In this document: positions 23,733-33,600 of the stretch, one piece after another
Layout of the letters: every line of letters starts with the position of its first letter
Position numbering within the stretch: position 1 is the first letter of the stretch
Assembly: GCF_016405885.1 (NCBI RefSeq)
Contig: NZ_JAEKGC010000005.1
Span: forward strand, 186,001 to 250,000
From: Arthrobacter sp. MSA 4-2
GTDB taxonomy: Bacteria > Actinomycetota > Actinomycetes > Actinomycetales > Micrococcaceae
Length of the DNA stretch: 64,000 nucleotides
Direction: 5' to 3'
Translations under genes and position numbers: made by a program
Notes under the pieces: model-generated
The model's input: the letters and a program-made list of their open reading frames with translations, nothing else
Database searches by the model: none
Told to the model about the DNA's origin: nothing

Positions 23733-25847
23733 ATGGCCGACACGATCACCCTGTATGACCAGGCGACAGCAATTCTCCGCACCCTCGTGGGCCGTGAGGA
23801 TGCCCGCTTCCACGACGGACAGTTCGAGGCGATTCAGGCGCTGGTCGAGGGTGGCCGCCGCGCGCTGGTGGTCCAGCGCACCGGTTGGGGCAAGTCCGCC
23901 GTCTACTTCGTGGCGAGCCTGCTGCTGCGCTCGCGCGGTGCCGGGCCCACACTTATCGTGTCCCCGCTGCTCGCCCTGATGCGCGACCAGGTGGCCGCCG
24001 CCGCCCGGGCCGGTGTCCGCGCGGAGGTGATCAACTCGGCCAACCAGACGGAGTGGCAGGAGGTGACGGCGCGGCTCGAGGCGAACCAGGTCGACGTCCT
24101 GCTGGTCTCACCCGAGCGCCTGAACAACCCCGCCTTCCGGGAACGGCAGCTTCCCGAACTGATCCGGCGCACCGGGCTCCTGGTGATCGACGAGGCCCAC
24201 TGCATCTCGGACTGGGGCCATGACTTCCGTCCCGACTACCGCCGCCTGCGCGATCTCATTGGAACCCTTCCGCAGGGGGTGCCGGTGCTTGCCACCACGG
24301 CCACCGCGAACACCCGGGTGGTGCACGACGTCGAGGAGCAGCTGGGCACAGGCGGCACCGAGGTCTTCACGCTGCGCGGCAGGCTCTCGAGGGATTCCCT
24401 GCGGCTGGGCGTGCTCCGCCTGCCGAGCCCGCGTTCCCGCCTGGCCTGGCTGCTCACCCACCTCGACGACCTGCCCGGCAGCGGCATCATCTACACCCTC
24501 ACCGTCTCGGCGGCCGAGGACACCGCCCGCCTGCTGCGGGAGAACGGCCACCCCGTGCGGGCCTACACCGGCCGCACCGACCCGGCGGACCGGGAGGCGG
24601 CCGAAGCGGCCCTGAAGAACAACGAGGTCAAGGCGCTGATCGCCACCAGCGCCCTGGGGATGGGCTTCGACAAGCCCGACCTCGGATTCGTCGTCCATCT
24701 CGGTGCGCCCTCCTCGCCGGTGGCGTACTACCAGCAGGTGGGCCGTGCCGGGCGCGGCACCCCGAACGCGGATGTGCTGCTGCTGCCCGGGCCCGAGGAC
24801 CGCGACATCTGGGAGTACTTCGCCACCGCCTCAATGCCCTCCGAGCATGCCGCCCAGCGGGTCCTTGCCGCCCTGGAGCCGGGCACCGTGCTGTCCACGC
24901 CGGCGCTTGAGGCGCGGGTCAACCTCAAACGGTCACCGCTCGAGCTGCTGCTGAAGGTGCTCGACGTCGACGGAGCGGTCCGCAAGGTCACCGGCGGGTG
25001 GGAGAGCACCGGGCAGCCCTGGGGCTACGACGCCGACCGCTACACCCGCATCCAGCAGGCGCGCGTCGCTGAACAACGCTCAATGCTCGACTACGAGAAC
25101 ACCTCCGGGTGCCGGATGGAGTTCCTCGCCCACGCCCTCGACGACCCGACGGCCGCCCCCTGCGGGCGCTGCGACAACTGCGCCGGCCGGTGGTACTCCG
25201 ACGAGGTGAACCATGACGCCTCCGATAACGCCCAGCAGGCCCTGAGCAGGGTCGGTGTGGAGCTCGAACCGCGCGGGCAGTGGCCCTCGGGCATGGACAA
25301 GCTCGGCGTGCCGGTGAAGGGCAAGCTCAAGGCCGACGAGGTCAGTGCCCCGGGCAGGTCCTTGGCGCGTATGACCGACCTCGGCTGGGGAACCCAGCTG
25401 CGCACCCTGCTTGCGGACACCACCCCGGATGCCCCGCTGGAGCCCGGCGTCATCGAAGCGTGCATCAAGGTCCTCGCCCAGTGGAACTGGGAGGCCCGGC
25501 CGGTCGCCGTCGTGGGGATGCCGTCCCGGCGGCACCCCGAGCTGATCGGGTCCCTCGCCCAGGCCCTCGCCGGGGTCGGCCGGATCCCGTATCTGGGGAC
25601 GCTGGGCACGCCCAACGGCTGGCCCGAGGGTGGGCCCGGCGGGAACAGCGCCTTCCGGCTCGCCTCGGTGTGGGACCGCTTCCAGGTGCCGGCGGAGGGG
25701 TCGGCCTGGTTCGCCGCGAATCCCGGGCCCGTGCTGCTGGTCGACGACCTCGCGGACAGCCGGTGGACCCTCACCGTGGCCGGGCGGGCCCTTCGGCAGG
25801 CCGGTGCCGAAGCGGTGCTGCCCTTCGCGCTGGCGCTGCGCGCCTGA
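23733..25847 (+). CDS. RecQ-type helicase with C-terminal phosphoribosyltransferase-like domain
   Basis: This 704-residue protein is a superfamily 2 helicase of the RecQ branch. Motif I is QRTGWGKSAVYF (residues 48-59), motif II VIDEAHCISDWGHDFRPDYR, motif III LATTATAN, motif VI YYQQVGRAGRG, and a zinc-binding segment contains CRMEF and CGRCDNC. Motif I has GWGKS instead of GxGKS. After the helicase part (about 500 residues), the C-terminus carries PVAVVGMPSRRHPELIGSLA and PVLLVDDLADSRWTLTVAGR, the PRPP-loop pattern of type I phosphoribosyltransferases. The fusion suggests repair coupled to nucleotide chemistry, or a PRTase fold reused for DNA binding (inference). The gene is divergent from the phosphohexomutase. 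Confidence 0.9.
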   Translation: MADTITLYDQATAILRTLVGREDARFHDGQFEAIQALVEGGRRALVVQRTGWGKSAVYFVASLLLRSRGAGPTLIVSPLLALMRDQVAAAARAGVRAEVINSANQTEWQEVTARLEANQVDVLLVSPERLNNPAFRERQLPELIRRTGLLVIDEAHCISDWGHDFRPDYRRLRDLIGTLPQGVPVLATTATANTRVVHDVEEQLGTGGTEVFTLRGRLSRDSLRLGVLRLPSPRSRLAWLLTHLDDLPGSGIIYTLTVSAAEDTARLLRENGHPVRAYTGRTDPADREAAEAALKNNEVKALIATSALGMGFDKPDLGFVVHLGAPSSPVAYYQQVGRAGRGTPNADVLLLPGPEDRDIWEYFATASMPSEHAAQRVLAALEPGTVLSTPALEARVNLKRSPLELLLKVLDVDGAVRKVTGGWESTGQPWGYDADRYTRIQQARVAEQRSMLDYENTSGCRMEFLAHALDDPTAAPCGRCDNCAGRWYSDEVNHDASDNAQQALSRVGVELEPRGQWPSGMDKLGVPVKGKLKADEVSAPGRSLARMTDLGWGTQLRTLLADTTPDAPLEPGVIEACIKVLAQWNWEARPVAVVGMPSRRHPELIGSLAQALAGVGRIPYLGTLGTPNGWPEGGPGGNSAFRLASVWDRFQVPAEGSAWFAANPGPVLLVDDLADSRWTLTVAGRALRQAGAEAVLPFALALRA

Positions 25848-25939
25848 ACCGGGGCGCTGCGCCGCAAGGGCGTTGCGCCCTGCCTCAAACGCGAGGTCCG
25901 GGCTGGGGGAACATTTTTCGCTGCTGTGGGAACACAAAC

Positions 25940-25968
25940 AAAAAGACCCCCGTAAACACGGGGGTCTT
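25940..25968 (-). terminator. Terminator of tRNA-Ser(GCT)
   Basis: On the minus strand AAGACCCCCGTG-tttac-GGGGGTCTTTTTG forms a strong hairpin followed by a T-run, immediately after the tRNA. Confidence 0.88.
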
Positions 25969-25972
25969 CAAG

Positions 25973-26060
25973 CGGAGACGGGGGGATTTGAACCCCCGGT
26001 AGGCTTTAGGCCCACACTTCATTAGCAGTGAAGCCCATTCGGCCGCTCTGGCACGTCTCC
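25973..26060 (-). tRNA. tRNA-Ser (anticodon GCT)
   Basis: The minus strand has acceptor GGAGACG pairing with CGTCTCC, anticodon stem-loop CTTCA-CTGCTAA-TGAAG giving GCT, a long variable arm (GTGGGCCTAAAGCCTAC) and T-arm GGGGG-TTCAAAT-CCCCC. Discriminator G; CCA not encoded. Confidence 0.95.
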
Positions 26061-26168
26061 AGCGGCTATTGCTAGCCACCCAAGGTTACCCAGAAGGGGC
26101 ATCCACAAGCAAAACAGTCCCGTGCTGCCCGGACAGCGCGGCCGACGGGCGGCGGACCGGACTTCTTG

Positions 26169-28250
26169 CTACAGGGATTTGGTCAGCGCCTTCCACAGGA
26201 ACTCGTACGACATCACGTGCATGCGGGCGGCCTGGCGGTTGTCCGAGGCCCCGGCGTGGCCGCCCTCGAGCGCCTCGTGGAACCAGACGTCCTTCACGCC
26301 CAGGGCCTCCATCCGAGCCGCCATCTTGCGGGCCTGCACCGGCCCCACCCGGTCATCGCTCGTCGCGGTCCAGATCAGGGTCTTGGGGTAGTCCACCCCC
26401 TCGCGCAGCAGGTGGTAGGGGGAGAAGGTGCGGATGAACTCCCACTGCTCAGGCTGATCCGGGTCGCCGTACTCGGCGATCCAGGAAAACCCGGCGGAGA
26501 GCTTGGTGTAGCGGCGCATGTCCAGCAGCGGCACGCCGCAGGAGATCGCGCCGAACAGCTCCGGGTAGCTGGTGAGCATGTTGCCCACCAGCAGGCCGCC
26601 GTTGCTGCGGCCGGTGCAGCCCAGCAGCGCCGGCACGGTGACGCCCCGCTCCACCAGGTCGCGGGCGATGGCGGCGAAGTCCTCGTAGGCACGGTGCCGA
26701 TTCTCCCGCAGCGCCGCGGCATGCCAGCCGGGGCCGTACTCGCCGCCGCCGCGGATGTTCGCCAGCACGTACACCCCGGCGCGGCCGTCGGGCGTGCGGC
26801 GCTCGAGCCAGCCCCTGCCGATGACCCCGCTGTAGGCAGGAGTCAGGGCGTGCTCGAAGCCGCCGTAGCCCGAGAGGAGTGTCGGATTCGCGCCGTCGAG
26901 CACCAGGTCCTTCGCCGCGACCTGGAAGTAGGGGACCTTGGTGCCGTCCGCGGACAGCGCGAAGTGCTGCTCCACGGCGTACGCCTCCTCGTCGAAGAAG
27001 GAGGGGGTGGCCTTCACCGGCCGGTGGGCCGAGCCGATGGTGCCGCGGCTCAGGGTGGACGGGGTGAGGAAACCTGTCGAGACCAGCCAGTAGTCGTCGC
27101 CGGCCTCCTCGTCCTCGTCGTCCACGGCATAGGCGTCGACCGTGTGGAGGGCCGGGGCGTCGAGGGACTCCGCGGACCACCCGTCGGCCGGGTTCAGGAT
27201 GAGGATCTCCGAAGAGACATCGCGGAGCAGGTTCAGCAGGAGGTAGTTCCGGGTCCAGCTCCAGGACTGCAGCGACGTGGAGGCGTCGGGCGTGAAGAGC
27301 ACCCGCAGTGACCGGTCACCGGCGAGGAAGTCCTCGAGGCCGATGACGAGCAGTGATCCGGCCGGGAACGTGGTGCCGGCGACGGTCCAGTCGGTCCGCG
27401 GACGCAGCACCATCCACTCGCGGTGGAGCGAGACGTTGACGTCGTCGGGCAGGTCCAGCTGCACCCACTCCCCGCCGCGCCGGATGTGGGTGCGGTGGGA
27501 GTAGAAGTCGATGGTGTCCATGGCGATGTCCCGCTCGAACCCGGGTGTCGAATCGTGGACCACGACCGCCATCATGTGCTCGGCGGGAATCTCGAAGTAG
27601 AGCTCGGCGTCGGAGAGGTCGGAGCCGCGGGTGAGGGTGCGCACGGTGCGCGGGTAGGAACTCGACGTCATGGAGCCCGGGCCGAAGTCCGTGCCCACGT
27701 ACAGCGCATCCGGGCCGGCCCAGCTGATCCGGCTCTTCGCCGTCGGAATGTCGAAGCCGCCCTCGATAAAGGACCGGGTCACGACGTCGTACTCCCGGTA
27801 GCGGGCGGCGTCGCCGCCGTCGGGGGAGAGCACGACCAGCGCGCGGTTGTACTCCTGCCCCTCCGGGGGGCGGAGGAAGAGGGCCCCGCCCCACACCCAC
27901 TCGGTCCCCTCGGACGCACTCAGGGCATCGACGTCGAGCAGGATCTCCCACTCGGGGTCCTCGGTGCTGTAGCTCTCCCAGCTGGTGCGCCGCCACAGGC
28001 CTTTGGGGTGGGCGGCATCGCGCCAGAAGTTGTAGTAGTGGTTGCCGCGCTTGGCCACCATCGGGATCCGGTCGGTGGAGTCGAGAACCTCGAGCACGCC
28101 GCCCTCAAGCGTGAGGAAACCCGGATCGATGAGCATTCCCTCGGTGACCGCGTTCTGTGACCGCACCCACTCGAGCGGGCGCTCGCCGTAGATGTCCTCG
28201 AGCCACATGAACTCGTCGTCGGCGGTGGTCTGCTCGGGTTCGCTGTTCAT
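26169..28250 (-). CDS. Prolyl oligopeptidase family (S9) peptidase
   Basis: This 693-residue protein has an N-terminal beta-propeller (about 1-420) and a C-terminal alpha/beta hydrolase domain. The nucleophile is in GCTGRSNGGLLVGNML (Ser of GRSNGG), the Asp lies in TATSDDRVGPVQARKMAARM and the His in ALEGGHAGASDNRQAA. DGANPTLLSGYGGFE and VLANIRGGGEYGPGWH are typical of prolyl oligopeptidase/oligopeptidase B. It should hydrolyse short peptides in the cytoplasm; no signal peptide is seen. The start MNSEPEQTTADDEFMWLED fits family N-termini. It is divergent from the FAD-binding protein gene. Confidence 0.92.
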   Translation of the reverse strand: MNSEPEQTTADDEFMWLEDIYGERPLEWVRSQNAVTEGMLIDPGFLTLEGGVLEVLDSTDRIPMVAKRGNHYYNFWRDAAHPKGLWRRTSWESYSTEDPEWEILLDVDALSASEGTEWVWGGALFLRPPEGQEYNRALVVLSPDGGDAARYREYDVVTRSFIEGGFDIPTAKSRISWAGPDALYVGTDFGPGSMTSSSYPRTVRTLTRGSDLSDAELYFEIPAEHMMAVVVHDSTPGFERDIAMDTIDFYSHRTHIRRGGEWVQLDLPDDVNVSLHREWMVLRPRTDWTVAGTTFPAGSLLVIGLEDFLAGDRSLRVLFTPDASTSLQSWSWTRNYLLLNLLRDVSSEILILNPADGWSAESLDAPALHTVDAYAVDDEDEEAGDDYWLVSTGFLTPSTLSRGTIGSAHRPVKATPSFFDEEAYAVEQHFALSADGTKVPYFQVAAKDLVLDGANPTLLSGYGGFEHALTPAYSGVIGRGWLERRTPDGRAGVYVLANIRGGGEYGPGWHAAALRENRHRAYEDFAAIARDLVERGVTVPALLGCTGRSNGGLLVGNMLTSYPELFGAISCGVPLLDMRRYTKLSAGFSWIAEYGDPDQPEQWEFIRTFSPYHLLREGVDYPKTLIWTATSDDRVGPVQARKMAARMEALGVKDVWFHEALEGGHAGASDNRQAARMHVMSYEFLWKALTKSL

Positions 28251-28335
28251 GATGCCATCCTAAGCAGTGCCATCCCCGGCGGGTGGCGGTGGCGGCCCGC
28301 CGGGACCACCCCGGCCGGTTCGATAGGCTTGGACC

Positions 28336-30300
28336 ATGATCAGCATGGAGGGCGCGGAAGTTGCCGTTATCGGTGGCGGGCCCCGCGGCACCTCCGTCCT
28401 GGAGCGCCTCATAGCGCATCGGAAGGCCTTTGTGGGCCCCCAGGAGCCCCTCACCATCCACGTTGTGGACCCGTTCGACCCGGGGCCGGGGCACGTCTGG
28501 CGAACCGATCAGTCGCGACTGTCCCTGATGAACACCCCCTCCCTTTTTCCCACGGTGGTGCCGGTCGGCGAGGCGGCGGCGGAGGTTCCGGCGTCGCCCG
28601 TGCCGTTCGACTTCGACTCCTGGCGCGCACTGGCTGCGGCCGGCGGCGTTGAGGGCCTGACCCCGGAGGAGACCGCCGAAGCCGCGCGGGTCGGCAGCGC
28701 CGGGTTCCCCAGCCGCGCGCTTTACGGGCGCTACCTCGCCTGGGTCTATGCGGCGCTGACCGCCGATCCCGGCGAGGGCGTGACGGTGATCCACCACCGG
28801 CGGGAGGCGCTTTCGCTGCGCCGTGCCGGTGTCCGGTGGGAGCTGGAGCTCGACGGGGGAGAGGTCCTCGGCGTCGACGGGGTCGTCCTTGCCCTCGGGC
28901 ACCTACCCGCACGCCTCAACCCCGAGCAGGGCGTGCTGCAGGACGGCGCGGCGCGGTTCGGGCTTCAATATTGGCCGCCCGCCGTGCCGGGGGATCTTGA
29001 CTGGAAGCGGCTGCCCGCAGGCAAGAACGTGCTCGTGCGGGGGCTTGGGCTCAACTTCTTCGACATCATGATCCAGCTGACCGAAGGCCGCGGCGGCCGG
29101 TTCACCGACTACGGGAGCGGCCGGCTCGCCTACACGCCGTCAGGGCGCGAGCCGGTGCTGATCGCGGCCTCCCGCCGCGGCGTCCCCTACCGGGCGAAGG
29201 CCGCCATTACGAGCTACATCCCCCGCAGCGTGAACCTCTCCTACTGCACCGTCGAGACCCTCGGCGCCTTTGCGGAGGCCGGCATTCAGCCCGGATTCGA
29301 CCACGACGTCTGGCCGCTGCTGCACCGCGACGTCCTCGCGGCGTACTACCGCACCCTCGCCCGCGTCCGGCCCGACGCCTTCCTCCGCCCGGCCGACGCC
29401 GCGCTGGACGAGCTGCGGACCGCCCTGGATATCGCCGGTCCGGGGTGGCTGCCCGCACTTCAGGAGTTCCTTGACCGGAACGTGCCGGCGGAGCTGCAGC
29501 TGAACGTCGAAGCCCTGGCGCAGCCGTTCGCCGGCCGGCACTTCGCCGACAGCGCCGCCCTGACCGAGGCAGTGCTGGAGTACCTCGATGAGGACGCCGC
29601 CGGTTCCGCCCGCGGGGAGGACGACCCGCTCAAGATGGCGATCGGGGCGATGAACGCCGGCCGGACCGTAATCAAGCAGGTCGTCGCCGACGGCGGGCTC
29701 ACCGATTCCGGCTGGTACGCCGAGCTGCGCGGCTGGTTCGAGCCGCTCGTCGAGGGCCTTGCCAGCGGGCCGCCGCCGCTTCGCATCGCGCAGCTCGCGG
29801 CCCTGGTCCGGGCCGACCTGGTGCGGTTCGTCGGGCCCAACCCGCTGTTCGCCCTCGACCCCGACGACGGGGTTTTCCGGGCCTCCTCGCCGTGGGTCGG
29901 CGACCCGGGATTCACTGCCGGGTATCTGGTCGAGGCGATGATGCCGGCGAACCAGGTGTCGACGAGCCTGTCCGTGCTGATGCGGCAGATGCTCGAGGAG
30001 GGCGTGGTGCGTCCCCACCTGCGGATGGCCGAGGATGGGGTGCCCGTCGTCTCGGCCGGACTGGATGTGACGCTGCCGCCCTACCGGCCGCTGAGCGGCA
30101 CCGGCGAAGCGCAGCCCGGGCTGTACGTGTGCGGGCTGCAGCTCGCCTCGGTGCAGTGGGGCACGGCGATCGCCGCCGAGGCCGGGGCCTCCCTCAATGC
30201 GGGAGCACGCACCCTGCAGGACGCCGACGCGATTGCGGAGGCGCTGATCGCCTCCTTCCGGGACTCCCCGGACCTGCAGGCGGCGGATTCCCGCGCCTAG
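28336..30300 (+). CDS. FAD/NAD(P)-binding protein (NAD_binding_9 type)
   Basis: This 654-residue protein starts with a dinucleotide-binding fold, VAVIGGGPRGTSVLERLIAH, followed by LTIHVVDPFDPGPGHVWRTD and SLMNTPSLFP, the pattern of large FAD-NAD(P)-binding proteins often seen near siderophore or amino-acid metabolism genes. A second motif, NVLVRGLGLNFFDIMIQLTE, is in the middle, and GLYVCGLQLASVQWGTAIAA closes the FAD-site at the C-terminus. Reaction and substrate are unknown; related proteins are lysine or ornithine N-hydroxylase-like, but that is not shown. No partner gene is adjacent. Two palindromic repeats follow its stop. Confidence 0.82.
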   Translation: MISMEGAEVAVIGGGPRGTSVLERLIAHRKAFVGPQEPLTIHVVDPFDPGPGHVWRTDQSRLSLMNTPSLFPTVVPVGEAAAEVPASPVPFDFDSWRALAAAGGVEGLTPEETAEAARVGSAGFPSRALYGRYLAWVYAALTADPGEGVTVIHHRREALSLRRAGVRWELELDGGEVLGVDGVVLALGHLPARLNPEQGVLQDGAARFGLQYWPPAVPGDLDWKRLPAGKNVLVRGLGLNFFDIMIQLTEGRGGRFTDYGSGRLAYTPSGREPVLIAASRRGVPYRAKAAITSYIPRSVNLSYCTVETLGAFAEAGIQPGFDHDVWPLLHRDVLAAYYRTLARVRPDAFLRPADAALDELRTALDIAGPGWLPALQEFLDRNVPAELQLNVEALAQPFAGRHFADSAALTEAVLEYLDEDAAGSARGEDDPLKMAIGAMNAGRTVIKQVVADGGLTDSGWYAELRGWFEPLVEGLASGPPPLRIAQLAALVRADLVRFVGPNPLFALDPDDGVFRASSPWVGDPGFTAGYLVEAMMPANQVSTSLSVLMRQMLEEGVVRPHLRMAEDGVPVVSAGLDVTLPPYRPLSGTGEAQPGLYVCGLQLASVQWGTAIAAEAGASLNAGARTLQDADAIAEALIASFRDSPDLQAADSRA

Positions 30301-30303
30301 CTT

Positions 30304-30389
30304 CGCCGAGTGTGCAGCTAACCACGCTTTGCGCCGCCCAGAGGGTGGTTAGCTGCAGTTTCGGCGGTGGTACGGACGGCCCGACGGCG
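30304..30389. repeat. Palindromic interspersed repeat, copy 1
   Basis: The unit starts CGCCGAGTGTGCAG and contains perfect 12-base inverted arms GCAGCTAACCAC (30314-30325) and GTGGTTAGCTGC (30345-30356), then CAGTTTCGGCGGTGGT. It lies just after the FAD-binding protein gene. The 30301-30606 stretch holds no gene, only copies 1 and 2 and a hairpin. Confidence 0.85.
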
Positions 30390-30443
30390 GAGCCCCAGAC
30401 CGCCCCGATGCCCCCGCACGGCGGCATTGCCCTCCCCGCACCT

Positions 30444-30529
30444 CGCCGAGTGTGCAGATCACCACGCTTCGCGCCGCCCGAAGGGTGGTTAGCTGCAGTT
30501 TCGGCGGTGGTGCGAGCGGCCCGACGGCG
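30444..30529. repeat. Palindromic interspersed repeat, copy 2
   Basis: Same orientation as copy 1 and nearly identical over about 85 bases, including the downstream GCGGCCCGACGGCG. The left arm has changed to GCAGATCACCAC while the right arm is still GTGGTTAGCTGC. Confidence 0.85.
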
Positions 30530-30547
30530 TGGCCCGGCCCTTAAACA

Positions 30548-30585
30548 CCTCCGGGCCTGCACGGATCACCGCGCAGGCCCGGAGG
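30548..30585. terminator. Bidirectional hairpin between FAD-binding gene and secreted nuclease gene
   Basis: CCTCCGGGCCTGC and GCAGGCCCGGAGG form a 13-base perfect stem, followed by TTT on the plus strand. It lies 21 bases after the nuclease stop on the minus strand. Confidence 0.8.
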
Positions 30586-30606
30586 TTTACGTCAGGGCTG
30601 GAACCG

Positions 30607-33600
30607 TCAGCTGCGGCCCGGAGGGGTGCACTTCTTGCTGCCCGACTTGTCGTCGCCCTTGACCGGCTTGTCGGTCTTGGGCCCATCGCCCTTGCCGCAC
30701 ACCGGCTTCTCGACGACGACGGGTTCGGCCGTGACGAACAGCGTCACCGTGGTCTTCGATTCAGCGGCGGTGAGGACGATCCGCCCGGCTCCGTTCGCCG
30801 TCGTCGGGATGGTGACCGTGACGGCGGCCGCCCCGGCCGTGACCGGGGTGTTCCCGAGGTCGACGCGGACGCCGTCAGCTCCGACATACGCCGCGTTGAG
30901 CGAAGTGTTCACGGGGCTTCCGAGTGAGGTCAGGTCCAGCTTCGACACCGTGAAGGAGGCCTGGCCACCGGCCTGGACCGTCGTCGGCGCGTTCTGCACG
31001 ATCACGCCGCGGCGGTCGAAGGACGGCGACAGCGGGCTGTTGGACTTCAGGTAGGAAATCCAGGCGTCGCGGTCAACCAGACCCGAGTCGCGCACATCGG
31101 TGCCCTCCTTGAAGGCGGTGAAGTTGTCGCCGCCCTGCGCCAGGAAGCTGAACGTGCCGATCCGGTAGCCGCGGGCCGGGTCGAGGGGTTCCCCGTTCAC
31201 GGTGACCGAGGTGATCCGTGAGCCGCGCTCGCGGGCCGGGTCGTAGGTGTAGCTCACGTTGTCCGAAAGGCCCAGGGCCAGGAACGACCGTGAGCTGCCC
31301 TCGGGCTGCCACTGCTGTTCGAGCAGCGCGGTGAGCTGCGCTCCCGTCAGCGTGGTGGTCCAGAGGTTGTTGACGAACGGCAGCACCGCGTTGGCCTCGG
31401 CGTAGGTGATGACGCCGTCGGCTCCGTAGTACAGCTCGTTGCGCAGTCCACCGGGGTTCGAGATTCCGATCTCGGCACCGCCACGCTCGGGGGCGGAGAG
31501 GCTCGCCTTGAGGGAGTCAGCGACGAGGTTGCCCAGCGTCGATTCCGAGGACCGGTCGTCACGGGTGGTCCCGGTGAAGGCGGTCGTGATGTCCGCCGTC
31601 ACGGATGCCACCGGCTGGCTGCCGATGACGGCCGCCTGGGCCAGGGCCGCATCGACGATGCGCTTGACCTCCGCGACCCGCGGGTAGGTGGCGACGAGGG
31701 TGTCGTTCGCCTCCGTGGTGCGGGCGACGTTGCGGGCCGTGTACGACTCGACGTCGCCGGTCGCGCTGTCGACGGTCAGGGTGATCTGACCGATGAACTC
31801 GCCGTAGGACCCGGTCTGCAGGATCGGGCGGGTCTTGCCCTCGACGCCCGGAATGGGTGCATCCCACGCGTACTGCTTGTGGGTGTGCCCGGTGTAGATG
31901 GCATCGACGAGCGGGTCCGTGAGGGTGACGATGTCGGCGAACGCTCCGCCGGCCGCGACCTCCTCCTCGATGGTCCCGCCCTCGACGACGCCGTCCCCGG
32001 CGCCGTCGTGGTACTCGGCGATGATGACGTCGGCGAGATCCTGCGCCTCGATCTCCTTCGCGACGCGGTTGACGGCTTCAACCGGGTCCCCGAATTCGAT
32101 GTCGGCGATGCCGCCCGGGCTCACCAGGGTGGCCGTGGATTCGGTGACGGCACCGATGACGGCGACGTCGACCCCGTCGAGCTCAAGCAGGGTGAACTCG
32201 TCGAGCACCGGGTCCTGGGTGCCCTTGGCGTAGACGTTCGCGCCGAGGTACGGGAAGTCAGCGGCGTCGTCGACCCGGCCGAGAAGATCCTGCAGGCCGC
32301 CGTCGAACTCGTGGTTGCCGACGGCGGAGGCGCGCAGGTCGAGGGCGTTGAGGACGTCCAGGGTCGGCTTGTCCTGCTGCAGCGACGAGGCGAACAGCGA
32401 CGCGCCGATGTTGTCTCCGGCCGAGAGGAACGCCGAGCTGCCTTCGGGGAAGGCCGCCTTCAGTTTCTCCACGGTGCCGGCGAAGCGCACGGTGTTGGCG
32501 TCGATGCGCCCGTGGAAATCGTTGATGTTGAGCAGGTTCAGCTCGCTCGTGCCGTCGCCCAGGTCCATTCCGACGATCACCGGGTCGTGGTCGCTGGAGC
32601 GGTAGGGATCGGGCGCGTAGTAGTTGGTGATGTTGTTGTTGTAGCGGCTGTACTCAAGCGCGACGGATTCGACGGCGTTGATGTTCCAGGTGTCCACTCC
32701 TGCCACGGTGGCGTCGGCCGCCGGGGAGGCGAGGATGTGGTCGAGCGAGCCGACCAGTCCGCCGAACACGTACGAGTGGCCGCCGGTCTTGATGCCCTGG
32801 TTGACGTATCCGGCGTCGTAGAGCACCCGCATCGGGTCCTCGGCGGAGTAGGAATTGAAGTCTCCGGTCAGGAACACCTTGTCGGTGCCGGCCTCGGTCT
32901 TGAGCCGGTCGGCGAACTCGACGAGGGCGCGGGCCTGAAGGACGCGGGCGGCGTTCCAGGCGCCCTGGCCGTCACCGGAGTCGGCGTTCTCCCCGGTCCG
33001 CGGGCCGGAGCCCTTGGATTTGAAGTGGTTGGTGATGGCGAGGAAGCGGCTCTCCTCGCCGCCGTCGACGGTCTCGAAGGCCTGCGCGAGGGGCTTGCGG
33101 GCGTTTGCGAAGGCGGTGTTGTCATCGAGGATGACCGAGTCGCCGATGGGCTTGGCCGCGGCCAACTTGTAAATGAAGGCGGTGCGGATGACGTCCTCGT
33201 TCTCCAGCGCCGGCAGCGCCGCGGGGGAGCGGACGTAGTCCCAGACCCCCGGCGTCTGCTCGTTCAGCGCCGCGGTCAGCGTCGCCAGGGCGCTGTCGCG
33301 GTCCTTGCCGAACTTGGCCGAGTTCTCGACCTCGGCGAGGCTCACGACGTCGGCGCCGAGACCGGTGATCGCCTTGACGATCTTGGCTTCCTGGCGCTCG
33401 AAGTTCTCGGCGTTCGCCGCGCCGCGCACGTCGCAGCCCCCGCGCACCGTAATGGGGTTGCCCGAGCGGTCGTTGTTGAAGGTGCAGCCGGCGACCTGGT
33501 CCCCTGTGGTGGAGAAGTAGTTGAGCACATTGAACGACGCGAGCTTCAGCGAGCCCTTGACGTCCTTCGGGCTCGCCGGGCGCTCGCCGGTAAAGGCCAC

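Noticed and set aside
30304-30529. Repeats near 30.3 kb as a CRISPR array
   Set aside because: Only two palindromic copies per side, and the interval between them is not a set of unique spacers of equal length.
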